Notes under the pieces: generated by a model
What the model saw: the letters and a program-made list of their open reading frames with translations, nothing else
Databases searched by the model: none
What the model was told of the DNA's origin: nothing
In this document: in pieces, positions 33,100-42,719 of the stretch
How the letters are laid out: every line of letters begins with the position of its first letter
How positions within the stretch are numbered: position 1 is the first letter of the stretch
NCBI RefSeq assembly: GCF_013450295.1
Contig: NZ_SKBR01000001.1
Location: 624,001 to 688,000, forward strand
Reading direction: 5' to 3'
Length of the DNA: 64,000 nucleotides
Source of the DNA: Streptomyces sp. AJS327
GTDB taxonomy: Bacteria; Actinomycetota; Actinomycetes; Streptomycetales; Streptomycetaceae
Program-made: the position numbers and the translations under genes

Positions 33100-34335
33100 C
33101 TAGGTGTGCGCGCCCGGGGTCGGGGGCTGGGCCCGGCTCGGCCGCTCGTGCGCCCGGCTCGTGGGGCGGGCGTGCCGCCCGGACTGCTTCTCCCGCTTCC
33201 GCGCGGCCTCACCGGCGTCCCGCCGGAAGAACCAGTCGGCCTTCGGCTCGATGACGTACCGGAAGATCCGTGTCACCAGCGGGGTGCAGAGCACCGTCAT
33301 CATCACCCCGGCGAGCACGGTGATCGCCACCCTGCTCAGCGGGTGGTCCACCCAGTCCATCTCGTACCAGTCGAACTGGCGCGAACCCTGGATGAAGAAG
33401 ATGTGCAGCAGGTACGCGTAGAGCGTCCCGGCGCCCAGCGACGTGAACCACATCAGGCGCCGCGGGACCCAGGAGAGGAAGCAGACGGTCAGCACCAGGC
33501 CGCAGCCGAACAGCGCGAGGTACATCACGCCGCCCACCCAGGACGGGACGCCGAAGTCCTCCGCCGCCTTGTCGTGCAGGAACCAGCTCTTGCTCATCCT
33601 GGGCACGGCCCAGTAGGAGAAGAGGAGCGTGAGGGCGACGATCGGCACCGCGATCATCCGCATCTGCTTCCGCTTCACCAGCTCGAAGTGCTCGGGGCGC
33701 AGCAGCAGCCCCAGCACGAAGAACGGGAGGAACTGGAGGACCCGCATCAGGTTCAGGTCGGAGCTGATCGTCGGCGTGACGCTGGCGGCCATCCCCAGCG
33801 CGAGCGCCACCGGCAGCGGCCAGCGCAGCGTCTTCCAGATCGGCGTCGTCAGCCGCCAGATGAACAGGGCGACCAGGAACCACAGGGCGAACCCCGGCTC
33901 CTGGTAGTGGAACTCCCGGTCCGGGTTGTCCTGCGCCCACCGCATGAAGTACGTGTAGATCGTCTGGAGGATCAGGTACGGGATCGCGATACCGGTGATC
34001 AACCGCTTGATCTGGCCCGGCCGTGCCTCGAAGCTCCGCGAGAGGTAGCCGGAGATGAGGATGAAGGCCGGCATGTGGAAGGTGTACAGCACGAAGTACA
34101 TCGCCTCGGCGGCCCGGCTGTCCTCGCGGAGCGGGTCCCAGGCGTGACCGATCCCGACCAGCAGGATCGTCAGGTACTTCGCGTTGTCGAAGAAGGGGTC
34201 CCGCGACTTCGCGGGCTTCTTCTGTGCCCTGGCGGGCGGTTCCGACGACTCGGGAGGCGTCTCGGTCCGGGACTCCTCACGGGCCGGGGGGAGCGGCGCC
34301 CGTTCATAACCAGCATGCAACATCCGGCGCACCAT
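33100..34335 (-). CDS. Acyltransferase-3 family membrane protein (fucose-4-O-acetylase type)
   Basis: A 411-residue integral membrane protein of about ten helices. It opens with a 45-residue charged cytosolic tail, then RDPFFDNAKYLTILLVGIGHAWDP, the family lead with a conserved His. FVLYTFHMPAFILISGYLSRSF is the second signature, containing the catalytic-type His and Ser-Gly. The family transfers acetyl or other acyl groups to sugars, lipids or antibiotics. The C-terminal 40 residues are basic and disordered. ATG 34335 is used; ATG 34323 is an alternative and neither has a clear ribosome site. No sugar-pathway genes are adjacent, so the substrate is unknown. Confidence 0.85.
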   Translation of the reverse strand: MVRRMLHAGYERAPLPPAREESRTETPPESSEPPARAQKKPAKSRDPFFDNAKYLTILLVGIGHAWDPLREDSRAAEAMYFVLYTFHMPAFILISGYLSRSFEARPGQIKRLITGIAIPYLILQTIYTYFMRWAQDNPDREFHYQEPGFALWFLVALFIWRLTTPIWKTLRWPLPVALALGMAASVTPTISSDLNLMRVLQFLPFFVLGLLLRPEHFELVKRKQMRMIAVPIVALTLLFSYWAVPRMSKSWFLHDKAAEDFGVPSWVGGVMYLALFGCGLVLTVCFLSWVPRRLMWFTSLGAGTLYAYLLHIFFIQGSRQFDWYEMDWVDHPLSRVAITVLAGVMMTVLCTPLVTRIFRYVIEPKADWFFRRDAGEAARKREKQSGRHARPTSRAHERPSRAQPPTPGAHT

Positions 34336-34970
34336 AGCGTTGAAACCTATGCGTCGTAAATTCTCGGCCTGCTCGTTGTTCTGCTACCCAGGGTCGAATT
34401 CGTGACACCGTGAACCACCGGATGCGGGGGAAGCCGCGTGCGACGCGAGGTTTGTCGCGGTAGTCCGGACTAAGAGCGCTATAAACCCCCAGTTCGGCGG
34501 GGGTTGACGAGGAAGCGGCGCGAGATGCGCCCCATATGTGACGCACTCCACAGCGCCTGTGTCCCGTAAGGGAATTGCGTCGGGACTGTGCACGGGGTGC
34601 CGCATCTATTGCACTTGGTGCCCCCGAATGCGGGTGCGCGGTGATCAGGCCGAATTCCGGGCCTGATTCCCGTGGTGGTCCGGTCCTGTCGCCCGGGGTG
34701 GCCGGGCCCCTCGCCGTTCGTTCCTGGCCCCGCCGCCCCCTGGTCAACGCCGTGCCGGGGCCAACGCCCCACGCGGCGCGGCGCGTTCGCGGCGCGAGCG
34801 CCGGGCGGGCGCCGGGCGCGGGGCGAGGTCGAACTCCGCCCGTACGCTGAGGCGTGCCGCCGGGACGCCACTCGGCCCCTGTGGCAGGGGAGTTGATGGC
34901 ACGATGGGTGCGCGGGGTGCGAATCCCGTGGACCTGGCGTGGAGTTCGGACAGCGAGGGTGTGATCAGTG
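34336..34970. other. Long intergenic region, AT-richer left half
   Basis: A 635-base gap, the longest without a gene. The left part is much less GC-rich than its surroundings and contains the 12-base palindrome TAGTCCGGACTA (34461-34472), the AT patch GCTATAAAC and a stem-loop ATCAGGCC-GAATTCCG-GGCCTGAT (34644-34667). It probably carries the acyltransferase promoter and an untranslated leader or a small RNA. The right part is GC-rich and ends in the ribosome site of the 64-residue membrane peptide. No convincing ORF was found. Confidence 0.4.
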
Positions 34971-35165
34971 ATGGCCATCTCAGTGTCTGTCGTCCTGCTG
35001 TTGGCGATCGTGCTGTTCCTCATGGTCCGCAACGGCAGCCTGAAATGGGGTCCGGCCCTCGTCGCCGTGCTCTTCGGCTTCTTCCTGGCCTCGACCGGCA
35101 TCGCCCCGGACATACGGAGCTTCCTGAACCGGGTCGCCGAGACCGTCAACGGCATCAGTTTCTAG
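34971..35165 (+). CDS. Small membrane protein, conserved upstream of tig in Streptomyces
   Basis: A 64-residue protein with two hydrophobic segments (AISVSVVLLLAIVLFLMV and GPALVAVLFGFFLASTGI) separated by a short basic turn, and an amphipathic tail ending NGISF. Very similar short proteins occur in other streptomycetes, but their role is unknown. ATG 34971 is used, with GAGGG at 34955-34959; GTG 34968 directly precedes it and is an in-frame alternative. The gene stands alone, upstream of the two tRNA genes. Confidence 0.75.
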   Translation: MAISVSVVLLLAIVLFLMVRNGSLKWGPALVAVLFGFFLASTGIAPDIRSFLNRVAETVNGISF

Positions 35166-35473
35166 CCGCTGCTCGGCCACCCGTCGGCCACTGTTCGGCC
35201 GCCCTCAACCCCTCGCGCCACCGCCGGGCGCCCCCGCGCCCCCGCCCCGTCACCACCCGCCCCCTTCGGTCTCCGTGACCCCCTCACCAGGGCCGCCCCT
35301 CCCGCCGGCGCCCGGAGCGGCGCGCGGCATACGGGACGCGGTGGAACGGCGTGGGGAACGGTGTGGGGAGGGGTCTGGGGGGAGGGGGAAGCCGCGAGCG
35401 GGGGGAAGCCGCCCTCGACAGTGCGGCGCGACGGCGGAACGGACGGCGGAACGGCGGGGCAATGGCACGGCGG
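35166..35473. other. Gene-free spacer left of tRNA-Gly
   Basis: About 310 GC-rich bases between the small membrane protein and the tRNA-Gly terminator. I see no gene with ribosome site or coding pattern here. Confidence 0.5.
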
Positions 35474-35502
35474 AGGGCCCGCCTTCGGAAAGGCGGGCCC
35501 TC
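35473..35502 (-). terminator. Terminator of tRNA-Gly
   Basis: Arms of 13 bases (35473-35485 and 35490-35502) with loop CGGA, fourteen bases beyond the 3' end of the minus-strand tRNA. Confidence 0.75.
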
Positions 35503-35515
35503 GTGTGTGCCTCGG

Positions 35516-35586
35516 AGCGGGCGACGGGAATCGAACCCGCGTAGCTGGTTTGGAAGACCAGGGCTCTACCATTGAGCTACGCCCGC
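35516..35586 (-). tRNA. tRNA-Gly (anticodon TCC)
   Basis: The minus strand reads GCGGGCG at the 5' acceptor, a D arm with GCTC-AATGGTA-GAGC, and an anticodon loop CTTCCAA (TCC). The T arm has TTCGATT, and the closing acceptor CGCCCGC carries discriminator T. All four stems pair. CCA is not encoded. Length is 71 bases. Confidence 0.95.
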
Positions 35587-35705
35587 GAGCGCGTCCTCGC
35601 ACGTCCCCTCCCGGAGATGCTCCCTCGGAGGTATTCCTTCGCGGGCTGTCTCTGGGCTGTTTCTGGGGGCGGGCTGGAACCGCACGGTGAGCATCGTACG
35701 GCATG

Positions 35706-35711
35706 TACTCT
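35706..35711 (+). promoter_or_regulatory. -10 element of tRNA-Pro
   Basis: TACTCT lies 14 bases upstream of the mature 5' end, leaving a short precursor leader. Confidence 0.45.
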
Positions 35712-35725
35712 ACGTGTCGCACCGA

Positions 35726-35802
35726 CGGGGTGTGGCGCAGCTTGGTAGCGCGTCCGCTTTGGGAGCGGAAGGTCGTCGGTTCGAATCCGGCCACCCCGAC
35801 CA
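35726..35802 (+). tRNA. tRNA-Pro (anticodon TGG), CCA encoded
   Basis: Acceptor CGGGGTG pairs with CACCCCG. The D arm, the anticodon stem GTCCGC/GCGGA with loop TTTGGGA (TGG), and the T arm with TTCGAAT are all intact. Discriminator A at 35799 is followed by genomic CCA (35800-35802). The gene lies about 110 bases upstream of tig on the same strand and is divergent from tRNA-Gly. Confidence 0.95.
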
Positions 35803-35913
35803 CGTACTATGAGAGACGCGCGTGCCTGTGCCGTGTTTTCGCGTCCGCGTGCCGCATCGCATCGGGGCGCCCTCAAGATCAACCCCAAGATGTCAGCCCC
35901 AAGGAGACCGACC

Positions 35914-37338
35914 GTGAAGAGCGCCGTGGAGAACCTGAACCCGACCCGGGTTCGGCTCACAGTCGAGGTGCCCTTCGAGGAGCTCAAGCCCAGCCTCGAC
36001 GCGGCGTACAAGAAGATCAACCAGCAGGTCACGGTGCCTGGCTTCCGTAAGGGCAAGATCCCTGCCCGCGTGATCGACCAGCGTTTCGGCCGCGGTGCCG
36101 TGCTGGAGGAGGCCGTCAACGACGCTCTTCCGAAGCTGTACCAGTCCGCCGTCGAGGAGGGTGAGCTGAACCCGCTCGGCCAGCCCGAGGTGGACATCAC
36201 GGAGCTGAAGGACAACGAGCTGCTGTCGTTCACCGCCGAGGTGGACGTCCGCCCCGAGATCGAGATCCCGGACTACTCCGGCATCGAGGTCGAGGTCGAG
36301 GTCGCCGAGGTCTCCGACGAGGACGTGGACGACGCCGTCAAGCAGCTCCGCGAGCGCTTCGCCTCCACCTCCGTCGTGGAGCGCGCCGCCGCCGAGGGCG
36401 ATGTCGTCAAGGTCGACCTGGAGGCCCGGGTCGACGGCGAGGTGCTGGAGGACGGCGTCGCCAAGGGTGTCGACTACACCATCGGCTCCGGCGAGCTGCT
36501 GGACGGCATCGACGAGGCCGTCACCGGCCTGGAGGCGGGCGGCAGCGCCACCTTCACCTCGGAGCTGAAGGGCGGCTCGGCCGCCGGCAAGGAGGCCGAG
36601 GTCAAGGTCGAGGTGGAGACCGTCTCCGCGCGTGAACTGCCCGAGCTTGACGACGAGTTCGCTCAGCTGGCCAGTGAGTTCGACACCCTGGAGGAGCTGC
36701 GCGCGGACAGCCGCGAGCGGCTCGGTCGGCAGAAGAAGTACGAGCAGGCCACCCAGGCCCAGGAGAAGGTGCTGGACGCCCTCCTGGAGCTGACCGAGGT
36801 TCCGGTGCCCGAGAAGCTCCTGGAGGAGGAGATCGGCACCCGCAAGAGCAACCTGGTCAACCAGCAGCTCGCGCAGCTCGGCCTGGACCTCGCCACCTAC
36901 CTCAAGATGCAGGAGAAGTCCGAGGAGGACTTCGACGCCGAGCTCAAGGAGCAGGCGGAGAAGGGCATTCGGACCCAGTTCGTGCTGGACGAGCTGGTCA
37001 GCACCGAGAAGCTGAACGTGAGCCAGGAGGAGCTGACCGAGCACCTCATGCGCCGCGCCCAGTCCTCCGGGATGAGCCCCGACCAGTTCGCGCAGGCCGT
37101 GGTCGAGGGTGGCCAGGTGCCGATGCTGGTGGGCGAGGTCGCCCGCGGCAAAGCCCTGGCGACCGTGGTCGACGCGGTCACCGTGAAGGACACCAACGGT
37201 GACGTGGTCGACCTCGACGACGAGGACGAGGCCGAGGCCGCCGAGGAGGCGACCGAGGCCGTGGAGACCGAGGCGGCCGCCGACTCCGCGAAGGCCGAGG
37301 CCGCTGAGGCCGAGGGCCAGGAGAAGGCCGGCAGCTGA
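35914..37338 (+). CDS. tig: Trigger factor, ribosome-bound chaperone and peptidyl-prolyl isomerase
   Basis: A 474-residue chaperone that meets nascent chains at the ribosome exit. The ribosome-binding domain carries the signature GFRKGKIP. It is followed by an FKBP-type isomerase domain (about residues 150-240), a helical chaperone domain and an acidic Glu/Ala-rich tail (about 430-474) typical of actinobacteria. GTG 35914 has AAGGAG seven bases upstream; the frame open from 35809 is rejected. It is followed by a terminator, then the clpP1 promoter, so co-regulation with Clp is by separate promoters. Confidence 0.96.
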   Translation: MKSAVENLNPTRVRLTVEVPFEELKPSLDAAYKKINQQVTVPGFRKGKIPARVIDQRFGRGAVLEEAVNDALPKLYQSAVEEGELNPLGQPEVDITELKDNELLSFTAEVDVRPEIEIPDYSGIEVEVEVAEVSDEDVDDAVKQLRERFASTSVVERAAAEGDVVKVDLEARVDGEVLEDGVAKGVDYTIGSGELLDGIDEAVTGLEAGGSATFTSELKGGSAAGKEAEVKVEVETVSARELPELDDEFAQLASEFDTLEELRADSRERLGRQKKYEQATQAQEKVLDALLELTEVPVPEKLLEEEIGTRKSNLVNQQLAQLGLDLATYLKMQEKSEEDFDAELKEQAEKGIRTQFVLDELVSTEKLNVSQEELTEHLMRRAQSSGMSPDQFAQAVVEGGQVPMLVGEVARGKALATVVDAVTVKDTNGDVVDLDDEDEAEAAEEATEAVETEAAADSAKAEAAEAEGQEKAGS

Positions 37339-37378
37339 GCCCGGCGGGCGGCGCGTCCGCCCACCGGTGAGGACGTGG

Positions 37379-37418
37379 CGAGAGGCCGCGGGCGTCGCAG
37401 GGCGTCCGCGGCCTCTCG
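37379..37418 (+). terminator. Terminator of tig
   Basis: Perfect 13-bp arms CGAGAGGCCGCGG (37379-37391) and CCGCGGCCTCTCG (37406-37418). Confidence 0.82.
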
Positions 37419-37484
37419 TGCTCCCCGCCGGGCCCCGGCGGCGGTCTCGGGTCACCGTCCCACGGGCCGCCCGGGCCCCACCTG

Positions 37485-37498
37485 CGCTCACAGCGAAC
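37485..37498 (-). promoter_or_regulatory. ClgR box upstream of clpP1
   Basis: The minus strand reads GTTCGC-TGTGA-GCG, an exact match to the ClgR motif GTTCGC-N5-GCG. It lies about 50 bases upstream of a -10 element TAGGGT (37537-37542) that has no good -35, as expected for an activator-dependent promoter. Confidence 0.78.
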
Positions 37499-37536
37499 AG
37501 CTTCGGGACGGGGATGGCGTGGGACGGACACCGCGT

Positions 37537-37542
37537 TAGGGT
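37537..37542 (+). promoter_or_regulatory. -10 element of the clpP1-clpP2 operon
   Basis: TAGGGT about 70 bases upstream of GTG 37611. The -35 position lacks a TTGACA-like sequence, which fits dependence on ClgR bound at 37485-37498. Confidence 0.55.
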
Positions 37543-37610
37543 CCAAGTACACGAAGACCCCAGCGACGGCCAGTACTCGCGCGGCCGTCCGGATACGAGC
37601 AGGTGGACAC

Positions 37611-38228
37611 GTGACGCTTCCGATGCCTTCCGCCGCCGCTGAGCCCAACATTGGTGGTGGCCTCGGCGACCAGGTCTACAACCGGCTGCTCAACGAGCGC
37701 ATCATCTTCCTCGGGCAGCCCGTCGACGACGACATCGCCAACCAGATCACCGCGCAGCTGTTGCTCCTCGCGGCCGACCCCGACAAGGACATCTTCCTTT
37801 ACATCAACAGCCCGGGTGGCTCCATCCAGGCGGGCATGGCGATCTACGACACCATGCAGTACATCAAGAACGACGTGGTCACCATCGCCATGGGTCTCGC
37901 CGCCTCGATGGGCCAGTTCCTGCTGACCGCCGGTACCCCGGGCAAGCGTTTCGCGCTGCCGAACGCGGACATCCTCATCCACCAGCCCTCGGCCGGCCTG
38001 GCGGGCTCCGCGACGGACATCAAGATCCACGCCGAGCAGCTGCTCCGCACCAAGAAGAAGATGACGGAGCTCTCGGCGCTGCACAGCGGGCAGACCGTCG
38101 AGCAGTGGACCAGGGACGCGGACCGCGACCACTGGTTCACCGCCCAGGAGGCCAAGGAGTACGGCCTGATCGACGAGGTCTTCGCCTCAGCCTCCCAGCT
38201 TCCGGGCGGTGGCGGTACGGGCGCCTGA
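37611..38228 (+). CDS. clpP1: ATP-dependent Clp protease proteolytic subunit ClpP1
   Basis: A 205-residue serine protease subunit of the ClpP1P2 tetradecamer. The catalytic Ser lies in GLAASMGQF (about residue 99), His in ILIHQPSAG (about 123) and Asp in RDADRDHWF (about 169-172). The N-terminus is a short propeptide. GTG 37611 is chosen; the only ribosome-site candidate is a weak AGGTGG about four bases upstream. It lies 81 bases from clpP2 and is under ClgR control in Streptomyces. In the family the subunit works with ClpX or ClpC, and clpX follows here. Confidence 0.96.
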   Translation: MTLPMPSAAAEPNIGGGLGDQVYNRLLNERIIFLGQPVDDDIANQITAQLLLLAADPDKDIFLYINSPGGSIQAGMAIYDTMQYIKNDVVTIAMGLAASMGQFLLTAGTPGKRFALPNADILIHQPSAGLAGSATDIKIHAEQLLRTKKKMTELSALHSGQTVEQWTRDADRDHWFTAQEAKEYGLIDEVFASASQLPGGGGTGA

Positions 38229-38309
38229 GCCCGGCACTCGCCGTCGACGACGGGTGCCCCCAGGCGCCCGCCCCTACCGCAGCCAGCTCATCACCAGGAG
38301 AACGCTCCG

Positions 38310-38984
38310 ATGACCAACTCCCCCGAGGCCGGGTTCACGACGGGCCCGCTCGCCCGTTACGACGGCCCCTCCCCGCAGGCCCGCTACATCCTCCCGCGCT
38401 TCGTCGAGCGCACCTCGCAGGGCATGCGGGAGTACGACCCGTACGCGAAGCTCTTCGAGGAGCGGGTCATCTTCCTCGGCGTGCAGATCGACGACGCCTC
38501 GGCGAACGACGTCATGGCCCAGCTGCTGACGCTGGAGTCGATGGACCCCGACCGGGACATCTCGGTGTACATCAACTCCCCGGGCGGCTCGTTCACCGCG
38601 CTCACCGCGATCTACGACACCATGCAGTTCGTCAAGCCCGACATCCAGACGGTCTGCATGGGGCAGGCCGCCTCGGCCGCCGCCGTGCTGCTGGCGGCCG
38701 GTACGCCGGGCAAGCGGCTGGCGCTGCCGAACGCGCGCATCCTGATCCACCAGCCGTACAGCGAGACCGGCCGGGGTCAGGTCTCCGACCTGGAGATCGC
38801 CGCCAACGAGGTGCAGCGGATGCGCGTCCAGCTGGAGGAGATGCTCTCGAAGCACTCCACCCGCGACATCGAGCGGATCCGCGAGGACATCGAGCGGGAC
38901 AAGATCCTCACCGCCGAGGAGTCGCTGGAGTACGGCCTGATCGACCAGATCGTCGCCACCCGCAAGAGCACGGCCGGAGTCTGA
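38310..38984 (+). CDS. clpP2: ATP-dependent Clp protease proteolytic subunit ClpP2
   Basis: A 224-residue partner subunit of ClpP1. Its catalytic Ser is in [11 protein letters not shown], His in ILIHQPYSE, and Asp in [10 protein letters not shown]. The N-terminal 25 residues are a longer propeptide than in ClpP1. ATG 38310 is preceded by AGGAGAA. With ClpP1 it forms the mixed barrel loaded by ClpX or ClpC. The intergenic stretch of 81 bases has no terminator, so the two are probably one mRNA. Confidence 0.96.
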   Translation: MTNSPEAGFTTGPLARYDGPSPQARYILPRFVERTSQGMREYDPYAKLFEERVIFLGVQIDDASANDVMAQLLTLESMDPDRDISVYINSPGGSFTALTAIYDTMQFVKPDIQTVCMGQAASAAAVLLAAGTPGKRLALPNARILIHQPYSETGRGQVSDLEIAANEVQRMRVQLEEMLSKHSTRDIERIREDIERDKILTAEESLEYGLIDQIVATRKSTAGV

Positions 38985-39143
38985 GTCCCGGCAACCCCCT
39001 TGGCCTGACCCGGTGTCCGGTGTACCGGCGCGACCGAGTCGGTCCAAGGGGGGCCCACTCCGGCCGTCCGGCAAGGTACCGTCGGAGAGCACGTACCTCG
39101 GTCCGTCCTGGGTGGCGGATCACAGGCGAAGGGGAAGCACCTC

Positions 39144-40433
39144 GTGGCACGCATCGGTGATGGCGGCGATCTGCTCAAGTGCTCGTTCTGCGGCAAGAGC
39201 CAGAAGCAGGTGAAGAAGCTCATCGCGGGACCAGGCGTCTACATCTGCGATGAGTGCATCGATCTGTGCAATGAGATCATCGAGGAGGAGCTGGCCGAGT
39301 CCTCCGAGGTGCGGTGGGACGAACTGCCCAAGCCCCGCGAGATCTACGAGTTCCTTGAGGGCTACGTGGTCGGCCAGGAGGCCGCCAAGAAGGCGCTCTC
39401 GGTGGCGGTGTACAACCACTACAAGCGGGTGCAGGCCGGGGAGAACGGCTCCGCCCAGGGCCGGGACGACGGCATCGAGTTGGGGAAGTCCAACATCCTG
39501 CTGCTCGGCCCCACCGGTTCGGGTAAGACGCTCCTCGCGCAGACGCTCGCCCGGATGCTCAACGTCCCGTTCGCCATCGCCGACGCCACCGCGCTGACCG
39601 AGGCGGGGTACGTCGGTGAGGACGTGGAGAACATCCTGCTGAAGCTGATCCAGGCGGCCGACTACGACGTCAAGAAGGCCGAGACCGGGATCATCTACAT
39701 CGACGAGATCGACAAGGTCGCCCGGAAGAGCGAGAACCCGTCGATCACCCGGGACGTCTCCGGGGAGGGTGTGCAGCAGGCGCTGTTGAAGATCCTGGAG
39801 GGCACCACCGCGTCGGTGCCGCCGCAGGGCGGCAGAAAGCACCCGCACCAGGAGTTCATCCAGATCGACACCACCAACGTCCTGTTCATCGTGGGTGGTG
39901 CCTTCGCCGGTCTGGAGAAGATCATCGAGGCGCGGTCGGGCGGCAAGGGCATCGGCTTCGGCGCCGACATCCGCTCCAAGCGGGAGAGCGACGCCAGCGA
40001 CCGGTTCGAGGAGGTCATGCCGGAGGACCTGGTGAAGTTCGGCATGATCCCGGAGTTCATCGGCCGCCTCCCGGTCCTCACCAGCGTGCACAACCTGGAC
40101 CGCGAGGCGCTGTTGCAGATCCTGATGGAGCCGCGGAACGCGCTGGTCAAGCAGTACCAGCGGCTCTTCGAACTCGACGGCGTGGAGCTGGACTTCGACC
40201 GTCCGGCGCTGGAGGCCATCGCGGACCAGGCGATCCTTCGCGGCACCGGGGCGCGCGGTCTGCGCGCCATCATGGAGGAGGTGCTCAATTCCGTGATGTA
40301 CGAGGTCCCGTCGCGCAAGGACGTGGAGCGGGTCGTCATCACCGAGGACGTGGTGCACTCCAACGTGAACCCGACGCTCGTGCCGCGCTCGCGGGGCACC
40401 GGCGAGGGCCAGCGGCACGAGAAGAGCGCCTGA
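39144..40433 (+). CDS. clpX: ATP-dependent Clp protease ATP-binding subunit ClpX
   Basis: A 429-residue AAA+ unfoldase that recognises substrates and feeds ClpP1P2. The N-terminal zinc-binding domain (CSFCGK...CDECIDLC) is followed by the AAA+ module with Walker A GPTGSGKT (about residues 122-129), Walker B IIYIDEID, the sensor and [14 protein letters not shown] near the C-terminus. IGF-type loops for ClpP docking are present (IGFGADIRS). GTG 39144 has GAAGGGGAAG upstream. It follows clpP2 by 159 bases and may have its own promoter. Confidence 0.97.
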   Translation: MARIGDGGDLLKCSFCGKSQKQVKKLIAGPGVYICDECIDLCNEIIEEELAESSEVRWDELPKPREIYEFLEGYVVGQEAAKKALSVAVYNHYKRVQAGENGSAQGRDDGIELGKSNILLLGPTGSGKTLLAQTLARMLNVPFAIADATALTEAGYVGEDVENILLKLIQAADYDVKKAETGIIYIDEIDKVARKSENPSITRDVSGEGVQQALLKILEGTTASVPPQGGRKHPHQEFIQIDTTNVLFIVGGAFAGLEKIIEARSGGKGIGFGADIRSKRESDASDRFEEVMPEDLVKFGMIPEFIGRLPVLTSVHNLDREALLQILMEPRNALVKQYQRLFELDGVELDFDRPALEAIADQAILRGTGARGLRAIMEEVLNSVMYEVPSRKDVERVVITEDVVHSNVNPTLVPRSRGTGEGQRHEKSA

Positions 40434-40457
40434 GCCCCGCGCCCGACTCCGGGCCTG

Positions 40458-40538
40458 ACGGCCCCCGTTCGGGCCGTGCCCGGCCGGTGTTCCCGGTGGC
40501 CCGCCCTCGTTGACGGATGTCGACGGAGGCGGGCCACC
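40458..40538. terminator. Tandem hairpins after clpX
   Basis: Hairpin one has arms ACGGCCC/GGGCCGT (40458-40464 / 40471-40477), extended by CCGGGC/GCCCGG around a three-base bulge. Hairpin two has 11-bp arms GGTGGCCCGCC and GGCGGGCCACC (40495-40505 / 40528-40538). They end clpX transcription. Confidence 0.7.
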
Positions 40539-40601
40539 GCGTTGTGTGGGGGCGCCCAGCGGACGGCCGCGCGTGGTGGTGCCGCCTCCCCGGGTACGGC
40601 A

Positions 40602-40646
40602 ACGGGCCCCGGGCGCGCGCCACGCGGGCACGCTCCCGGGGCCCGT
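40602..40646 (-). terminator. Terminator of the membrane-protein triplet
   Basis: Perfect 12-bp arms (40602-40613 and 40635-40646) with a 21-base loop, just beyond the stop of the last paralogue on the minus strand. Confidence 0.75.
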
Positions 40647-40661
40647 CGGCCGGTGGGTGCG

Positions 40662-41525
40662 TCACTTCTCGACGCGCGCCTCCTTGTGCAGGTCCGCGGT
40701 GCTCGACGCGGCGTCGTCGACGCTGACCGACTTGCTGCCGGAGGTCGGGTCCATGGCGATGTGGGTGACGATGCCGACGGTGCTGTCGTCAGCCCAGACG
40801 CACATGACCATCCCACCGCCGACACCGGACCCGCCGGTGCTGCTCTCCCGGCACTTCATGGCGTCGCCCTCGAAGCCGTCGGGGTTGACCTCCTTCGCCT
40901 CACCGCTGGGGGAGGTGCCGCTCGACATGCCCTCGTCCATCTTCTCGAAGATGGAGTCGACGGCCTTGCCCGGGTCGTCGACCGAGCCCCAGGCCCCGGC
41001 GAAGCCCATCTGCGAGGTGCCCGCCTTGTACTGGGCGCTGATACTGCCCTCCACGTCCAGTCCGGTTACGTCCTTGTCCTTCTTGCCGCCGCCGAGCGCG
41101 CCCTCGCTGTCCTCGGTCTTGGGCTCGCCCTGCCGCTGGTAGTCGCCGACGCTCTGCGGCGCCTCCAGCTTGTACTGGCCACCGGCGAAGAAGAGGAAGT
41201 AGGCGCCGATGACGGCACCGACCAGCACCAGGGCACCGACGACGATGCCGATGGTCTTGCCCTTGTTGCCGCCGCCCTGCGGGGGCATCGGCATCCCCGG
41301 GTGGCCGGGCTGCCCGTAGGGCTGCTGCCCGTACGGACCGGGCTGGCCGGGCTGTTGCGGATAGCCGTAACCCTGCTGGGGCGGGACTCCCGGCTGTCCG
41401 GGCTGGCCGGGCTGCTGGGGGTAGCCGTACCCGGGCTGGCCCGGGGCTCCGCCCCCGTAGGGGCCCGGCTGTCCGGGCTGCTGAGGCGGCTGTCCGCCGT
41501 AGGGGCCGGGCTGGTTGTAACTCAT
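40662..41525 (-). CDS. PGQ-rich single-pass membrane protein, paralogue 1
   Basis: A 287-residue protein in three parts: a Gly/Pro/Gln/Tyr-rich cytosolic tail of about 90 residues (PGQPGPYGG runs), one TM helix ([24 protein letters not shown]) and an extracytoplasmic domain. The external domain carries KYxLxxPQ-like VGDYQRQG and paired cysteines (MKCRES and MVMCVWAD). Sequence and layout match the next two genes upstream. The start ATG 41525 has AGGAGGAAG upstream. Its function is not known; homologous single-copy genes sit between clpX and valS in other streptomycetes. Confidence 0.82.
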   Translation of the reverse strand: MSYNQPGPYGGQPPQQPGQPGPYGGGAPGQPGYGYPQQPGQPGQPGVPPQQGYGYPQQPGQPGPYGQQPYGQPGHPGMPMPPQGGGNKGKTIGIVVGALVLVGAVIGAYFLFFAGGQYKLEAPQSVGDYQRQGEPKTEDSEGALGGGKKDKDVTGLDVEGSISAQYKAGTSQMGFAGAWGSVDDPGKAVDSIFEKMDEGMSSGTSPSGEAKEVNPDGFEGDAMKCRESSTGGSGVGGGMVMCVWADDSTVGIVTHIAMDPTSGSKSVSVDDAASSTADLHKEARVEK

Positions 41526-41741
41526 GGCGGCGCTTCCTCCTAGGGAGCGGTTTCACGAAAGGACGCTCATGTGTGCTGCCCATCCTGGTGGACGGGCAGC
41601 GCCGTGCGCTGCCGGGGAGTCCGTACCGCAGCAGGGGTGTGACACCGCTGTGAGGTATCGGTGAAGCGCTCGGAGACCGCTCGGAGAGGGCGCGAGCGCG
41701 CCGCTCCCGAGCGGTGACGGCCGGGTCCCGGCCGGTGTCCG
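41526..41741 (-). repeat. Duplicated intergenic copy A (216 bases)
   Basis: The spacer has exactly the same length as the one between paralogues 2 and 3. Shared words include the ribosome-site block, GGGAGCGGTTTCACGAA, and GTGAAGCGCTCGG, aligned along the whole length. It likely carries a duplicated promoter for each gene. Confidence 0.7.
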
Positions 41742-42719
41742 TCAGTTGATCTCGACGCGGGTGTCGTTCCGCACCTTGGCGAGCGTGCTGGCCGCCTCGG
41801 AGATGGGTGTGCCACCCGCCATCGCCGCGCTGGGGTCCATGACGATCGACCAGCCGACGGTGCTCTTGTCGCCCCACATGCAGATGGGCAGCTTGAAGCT
41901 GTCCGGGCCGGAGCCGCTGCCGCCCCCCATGTTGGTGAACGCCACGTTCTGGCACTTCATGATGGCGTTGTCCAGACCGGCGGGCTTGACCTCCTGCGGC
42001 TCGCCCTCCAGCTTCGCGGTGCCGCCGCCGCCCACCTCCGGGTCGTCGGTGGCCTCCTTCGAGAGCTTCGCGAAGGCGCCGTCCACCACGGCCTGCGGGT
42101 CGGAGATGGTGCCGTACACCCCGGCGAAGTTCAGCTTCTTGCCGGTGGAGCCGTTGCCGGACTCGTAGTTGGCGGAGACGCCCTCGGGGTTCTTCACCCC
42201 GAACTGCTCGAACTCCTTGAGGTCGCTGTCGCTCGGACCGGACCCGGAGGAGGGGCTCTTGGTGAACCCGGCGACCTGCTGCGGCGTGGTCAGCTTGTAG
42301 CGCTTGCCGTCGTCGGCGATCTCGCTGCTGTCGCCGCCACCGCCCTTGCCCTTGCCGCCCTTCTTGCCGCCGTCGTCATCGTCGTCGCCGGTGAACATGA
42401 GGACGCCGCCGACGATCGCGCCGACCACGACGATCGCGCCGACCACCAGGGCGATGGTCTTGCCCTTGTTGCCGTTGCCCTGCGGCGGGCCGGGCTGCTG
42501 GGGGTAGCCGTAACCACCGGGCGCCCCGGGCTGGCCGGGGGGCGTGCCGGGCGGGGGGTAGCCCGGGGCGCCGCCCTGCTGGGGCGGGACTCCCGGCTGT
42601 CCGGGCTGCTGGGGGTAGCCGTACCCGGGCTGGCCCGGGGCTCCGCCCCCGTAGGGGCCCGGCTGTCCGGGCTGCTGGGGCGGCTGTCCGCCGTAGGGGC
42701 CGGGCTGGTTGTAGCTCAT
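41742..42719 (-). CDS. PGQ-rich single-pass membrane protein, paralogue 2
   Basis: A 325-residue paralogue. The N-terminal tail is PGQ/PYGG-rich and at the nucleotide level is almost identical to that of paralogue 1 for over 100 bases. It is followed by a TM helix ([22 protein letters not shown]), an acidic then Lys/Gly-rich spacer (DDDDDGGKKGGKGKGGGG) and an external domain with YKLTTPQQVAGF and Cys in MKCQNVAF and PICMWGDK. ATG 42719 follows AGGAGGAAGC. A role in envelope sensing or secretion is possible but unproven. Confidence 0.82.
   Translation of the reverse strand: MSYNQPGPYGGQPPQQPGQPGPYGGGAPGQPGYGYPQQPGQPGVPPQQGGAPGYPPPGTPPGQPGAPGGYGYPQQPGPPQGNGNKGKTIALVVGAIVVVGAIVGGVLMFTGDDDDDGGKKGGKGKGGGGDSSEIADDGKRYKLTTPQQVAGFTKSPSSGSGPSDSDLKEFEQFGVKNPEGVSANYESGNGSTGKKLNFAGVYGTISDPQAVVDGAFAKLSKEATDDPEVGGGGTAKLEGEPQEVKPAGLDNAIMKCQNVAFTNMGGGSGSGPDSFKLPICMWGDKSTVGWSIVMDPSAAMAGGTPISEAASTLAKVRNDTRVEIN

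Noticed and set aside
34304..35155. Minus-strand ORF of 283 residues across the acyltransferase upstream region
   Set aside because: Overlaps a promoter-like region and a supported membrane-protein gene; codon pattern is not coding.
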